From Fimbriimonadia bacterium (lineage in GTDB: Bacteria; Armatimonadota; Fimbriimonadia; Fimbriimonadales; Fimbriimonadaceae): a stretch of DNA of 7,951 bases. A model generated the notes under the pieces. That model did not search any database and had not been told where the DNA came from. It saw nothing but the letters and a program-made list of their open reading frames with translations. A program made the translations under genes and the position numbers. This document shows positions 6,401 to 7,951 of this stretch, piece after piece; positions within the stretch are counted from its first letter, which is position 1; every line of letters starts with the position of its first letter. The stretch covers positions 1 to 7,951 of the forward strand of contig JALGXY010000407.1 of assembly GCA_029824495.1 (NCBI GenBank), read 5' to 3'.

Positions 6401-7007
6401 ACGTCGCCAGAGGGTGCAGCCGCGGCTGAGCCATGTGCGCCTCTGAGATGATTGCGCAGAGGCTGCGCCAGCCACATACTGTCTGCGCGATCAGCACGAT
6501 CTCGCCTCCCTCCTCCAGCTCAATCGATGCACCGACCAGCGGCTTGATCCCGCAGATCTTCGCCTCCTTGATGAATTCCACCGCGCCTGCCAGCGAGAAC
6601 TTGTCGGCGAGCAGCGCAGCCGTATAGCCACGCGTGGCGGCGAGACGCGGAATCTCCGCCGGAAGCAGCGAGCTGAACCCAAATGAGAGGCCCGACTGAG
6701 CATGAATCAGCGTCACCGGCTGTCTGGCTGCCCCCTTTGCCACCGCGAGCGATTCACGGATCAAGCCGTTCGCCTTGCGCACCTTTTCATCGCGGGTTTT
6801 GCGCGGCCGCAGGCTGTACTCCTCACGCCGTTCTTCGACCAGCACCGCCTGCTTTCCCTCGGTCCTCAGGGCGTCCAGCGGAATGATCTTCTCCTGCTTG
6901 ACACCACGTGGATCGCGCCACTGCCGAACCTCGATCGGTTTTTCACCCGCCCACCAGGCGCCAGCCTCGCGCCAACGGGCGATCAGCTCATGACCATTCG
7001 ACGGCAT
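3483..7007 (-). CDS. dnaE2: error-prone DNA polymerase III alpha subunit, DnaE2 (ImuC) family
   Basis: C-family polymerase for mutagenic synthesis past DNA damage, acting with an ImuB adaptor. The 1174-aa product has a PHP-like domain (about 98-310) with the metal ligands largely gone: IHAQSGLSF instead of HxHS, and LADKFSLAG instead of TDH. The polymerase core follows, with GRGSVVDS (449-456), PDIDIDF (488-494) giving two catalytic aspartates (D491, D493), the third in KFDVLCLR (D651), and SSGVVISDRP (601-610). The usual FQ(I/L)ES loop reads IPQSAS (about 699-704). Helix-hairpin-helix lies near 930-980 and an OB fold near 1070-1150 (VVFFDLEDETGLLN, typical of DnaE2). Residues 1-97 precede the PHP domain; RWREAGAWWAGEKP there recalls the DUF6504-like segment found in some ImuB/DnaE2 loci. 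The start ATG overlaps imuB by 20 bp, with GAGGG (7017-7021) before it, implying coupled translation. Family membership is firm; the motif changes suggest a divergent branch. Confidence 0.93.
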   Translation of the reverse strand: MPSNGHELIARWREAGAWWAGEKPIEVRQWRDPRGVKQEKIIPLDALRTEGKQAVLVEERREEYSLRPRKTRDEKVRKANGLIRESLAVAKGAARQPVTLIHAQSGLSFGFSSLLPAEIPRLAATRGYTAALLADKFSLAGAVEFIKEAKICGIKPLVGASIELEEGGEIVLIAQTVCGWRSLCAIISEAHMAQPRLHPLATFDSLRRHAEDLICLTGGDNGPLDRCLAGRNTRRADRILGGLVSVLGRKNVLVEIERSMLPWGLKTEKHLRDLAQKHGLKCVAGMPIRHDEEKSFPVQDVLVCAQTLCTAEEIIGRKPQRADSQPGLPPRPARSLNSERFLRTADTMADRYVDLPELIEAGVMLADLCDDEVLPQRTKLPKIFPNQEEALMELVRQGAESRIGEITPSLRRRLNYELSRIVPLGFADHFLIMWDVCRWAKSEGILFSGRGSVVDSTVAFCLGISRINAHDHNLHFDRFLPDDGSKRPDIDIDFEAAHRDRVREYMTRKYGRENVATVSAFGVYCVRGIVREVGKVLELPSEMISFLAKRIHRGVSPDQLKEAMQKKPELRTSDVPPERLEWVFRLSEQMMDVPRNIRAHSSGVVISDRPIWETVPVMLSGTGDFESEDQSTVRIIQWDKRSAKHFFDKFDVLCLRGQDVLAGTERRVKARDPEFDVEQISLEDPETYRTMRSGELIGIPQSASPAMRQAHVRIRTRNLTDASLVQAGIRPGVGGSVKINELIARRRGLSPYEFDHPELERILGHTYGIVVFQEQIDQLLQAFVGCSAGEAEDIREEIHKRRREDYGETIKEELMARMKKRGISTKVADHVFELVAGFKGYGFAQGHALAFAEISVRSIWCQQHYPAEYFAAMLDAQPAGYYGPCTLANEARSRGVKILPPRVGKCDEKYRVEDVASDMDPKIIVPHAGLRVGLHQISGLRKSARERMVEVGACSSVFEFVRRVKPNRDDLERLILIGYFDELHPNRRALMWVIPAMMEWMNASAGPLGIQQKEPVIPTNVEDFGGPEKSVREREILNMDVDQHLMGWERERVSAHGCLTTEEVRALPPGERAMVVGNPIRLRFPPTPSGRRVVFFDLEDETGLLNTTCFDEAYRRDGSAIVCSPYVTVIGHTQWRDGCTAFLVSRVFPYQPEIRRMILGLEELPVVKQDFLVG

Positions 7008-7951
7008 GTCGCCAGGCCCTCAAAACCTGTTCACGTCGAGGCAGAACGATCTCGGAGGCTCTGCGGACACTCGCTCTCCCCTGCGCGGATCTGACCCTCT
7101 CTAACGCCGATTCGACCGTGACCTCCTGCTCCTTTTCGCTCAGCTCCCCAACCAGAGTCTGCTGGTGGTTCGACTGCGCCTTCAGGTCGAGGAACGACGC
7201 CTGCAGCCGCATCACAGGCTCGAGCAGCTCCAGCCGGTTGAACATCTGGTTGAGCACCGTATTCAGGTTCAATGTCGACTGAAAGGGCTTAAAAAGGCTG
7301 CGCTGATCCGAAAGCCACCGGCCGTCCTCATCGAACACAGTGAGGCGTAGGCTCCCGGCAGTTTTGGCACGCAGCGACAGTTCCCGAGAGGCTGTCTGCG
7401 CCAGCTTCAGCAGGCCCTGCTCTATCAACAGAAGGTCGTTGACGGGCGACTCCCCAAAGGCGATGCTCCGCGTGAAACTCTCGGTTGGCCAGACAGATTT
7501 CACCGGCTCATAAAGCCCCCCGCGAACCGCCTGCCAGATCGTCAATCCATCCTGGCCGAACTGCCTTTTCAACACACTGAGATCGGTCCGCTGAACATCG
7601 CCACACAAGCGACAGCCGAGAAATTTAAGCCTCTCCTTCGTCTTCTGTGCAAGCGGTGAAACCACCTCAATCGGGAGGCCTTTCAGGTACTCCTCTGGCT
7701 GGGTGATCGGCTCAACCGTCGGCACTCCCAGGCTGAGTGCGTGCGGATCGAGCATCACCGCTGAGAGCTGCGCGAGCCACTTGCTTCCGGCCATTCCGGC
7801 CCTGATCTTCAGCCCGACCAGCAGCTCTATTCTCTTCAGAAGCTCGCCGGCGGTTTCGAGCGGTTGGGGGTGGCGGCTCAGATCGATAGCGACAGACGCA
7901 GGAGTGATCGGTTCGACCTGGCCGCTGCATTCGGCACACAGGTCGTACCAG
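6988..7951 (-). CDS. imuB: Y-family polymerase-like protein ImuB, N-terminus cut off
   Basis: The reverse-strand frame is open from the right edge (first full codon 7950-7948) to TGA at 6988-6990, giving 320 residues. It covers the end of the palm, thumb and little-finger regions: VEPITPASVAIDLS, then GLKIRAGMAGSKWLAQLSA, LGCRLCGDVQRTDLSVLKRQFG and AVRGGLYEPVKSVWP. In active Y-family enzymes the palm reads S-x-D-E-A-(Y/F)-L-D. Here the catalytic D-E pair is replaced by A-S (7894-7899), as expected for ImuB, a non-catalytic adaptor that links DnaE2 to the sliding clamp. The C-terminal tail (ESALERVRSAQGRASVRRASEI...) is also ImuB-like. dnaE2 follows with a 20-bp overlap, the classic imuB-dnaE2 order. 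The start, any imuA/lexA genes and the promoter lie outside the window, so an SOS box cannot be checked. An ordinary DinB-type polymerase is less likely. Confidence 0.88.
   Translation of the reverse strand, partial: WYDLCAECSGQVEPITPASVAIDLSRHPQPLETAGELLKRIELLVGLKIRAGMAGSKWLAQLSAVMLDPHALSLGVPTVEPITQPEEYLKGLPIEVVSPLAQKTKERLKFLGCRLCGDVQRTDLSVLKRQFGQDGLTIWQAVRGGLYEPVKSVWPTESFTRSIAFGESPVNDLLLIEQGLLKLAQTASRELSLRAKTAGSLRLTVFDEDGRWLSDQRSLFKPFQSTLNLNTVLNQMFNRLELLEPVMRLQASFLDLKAQSNHQQTLVGELSEKEQEVTVESALERVRSAQGRASVRRASEIVLPRREQVLRAWRHAVEWS
7017..7021 (-). promoter_or_regulatory. ribosome binding site of dnaE2
   Basis: GAGGG on the coding strand, nine bases before the ATG at 7007 and inside imuB. It supports 7007 as the true start and so supports the N-terminal extension being translated. 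Confidence 0.6.

Noticed and set aside
6988..7951. An active DinB/UmuC translesion polymerase
   Set aside because: The catalytic Asp-Glu pair is replaced by Ala-Ser, and the gene directly precedes dnaE2 as imuB does.

Overview
The window is ordinary chromosomal DNA from a bacterium with moderate-to-high G+C. It holds six protein genes, two of them cut by the window edges, and one long non-coding gap (3140-3482). There is no insertion sequence, phage gene, CRISPR array, tRNA or rRNA. The divergent DnaE2-type polymerase, with motifs unlike proteobacterial DnaE2, and the orphan zinc-ribbon/TPR membrane protein suggest a deep-branching lineage. Armatimonadota or a similar phylum is a guess from memory of such sequences, not something the DNA proves.

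Left part: a KipI/PxpB-type 5-oxoprolinase subunit runs leftward off the edge (415 to 1). It diverges, across only 23 bp, from dut (dUTPase, 439-882). A rightward gene (860-1891) overlaps the end of dut and encodes a zinc ribbon, TPR-like helices, one membrane span and an unrecognised outer domain.

Middle: purA (adenylosuccinate synthetase) runs leftward from 3139 to 1850, and its 3' end overlaps the 3' end of the zinc-ribbon gene. Its reading frame is full length and well conserved, except that codon 267 is TAA where relatives have tyrosine (KAYTTRVG). Upstream of purA lies a 343-bp gap rich in inverted repeats. It contains an intrinsic terminator-like hairpin inside what must be the purA leader, a row of C/G-rich hairpins, and a strong G-quadruplex motif next to the dnaE2 stop codon.

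Right part: a leftward mutasome operon, imuB (Y-family, catalytic DE pair replaced by AS) then dnaE2 (error-prone polymerase, 1174 aa), overlapping by 20 bp. DnaE2 supplies the polymerase activity for damage-tolerant, mutagenic synthesis and ImuB acts as its adaptor. dUTPase and PurA serve nucleotide-pool functions, but nothing in the sequence ties them to the mutasome beyond proximity.

The points most worth a second look are the nonsense codon in purA, the purA leader with mutually exclusive pairings, the G-quadruplex/hairpin behind dnaE2, and the N-terminal extension of DnaE2. I see no clearly new multi-gene system.
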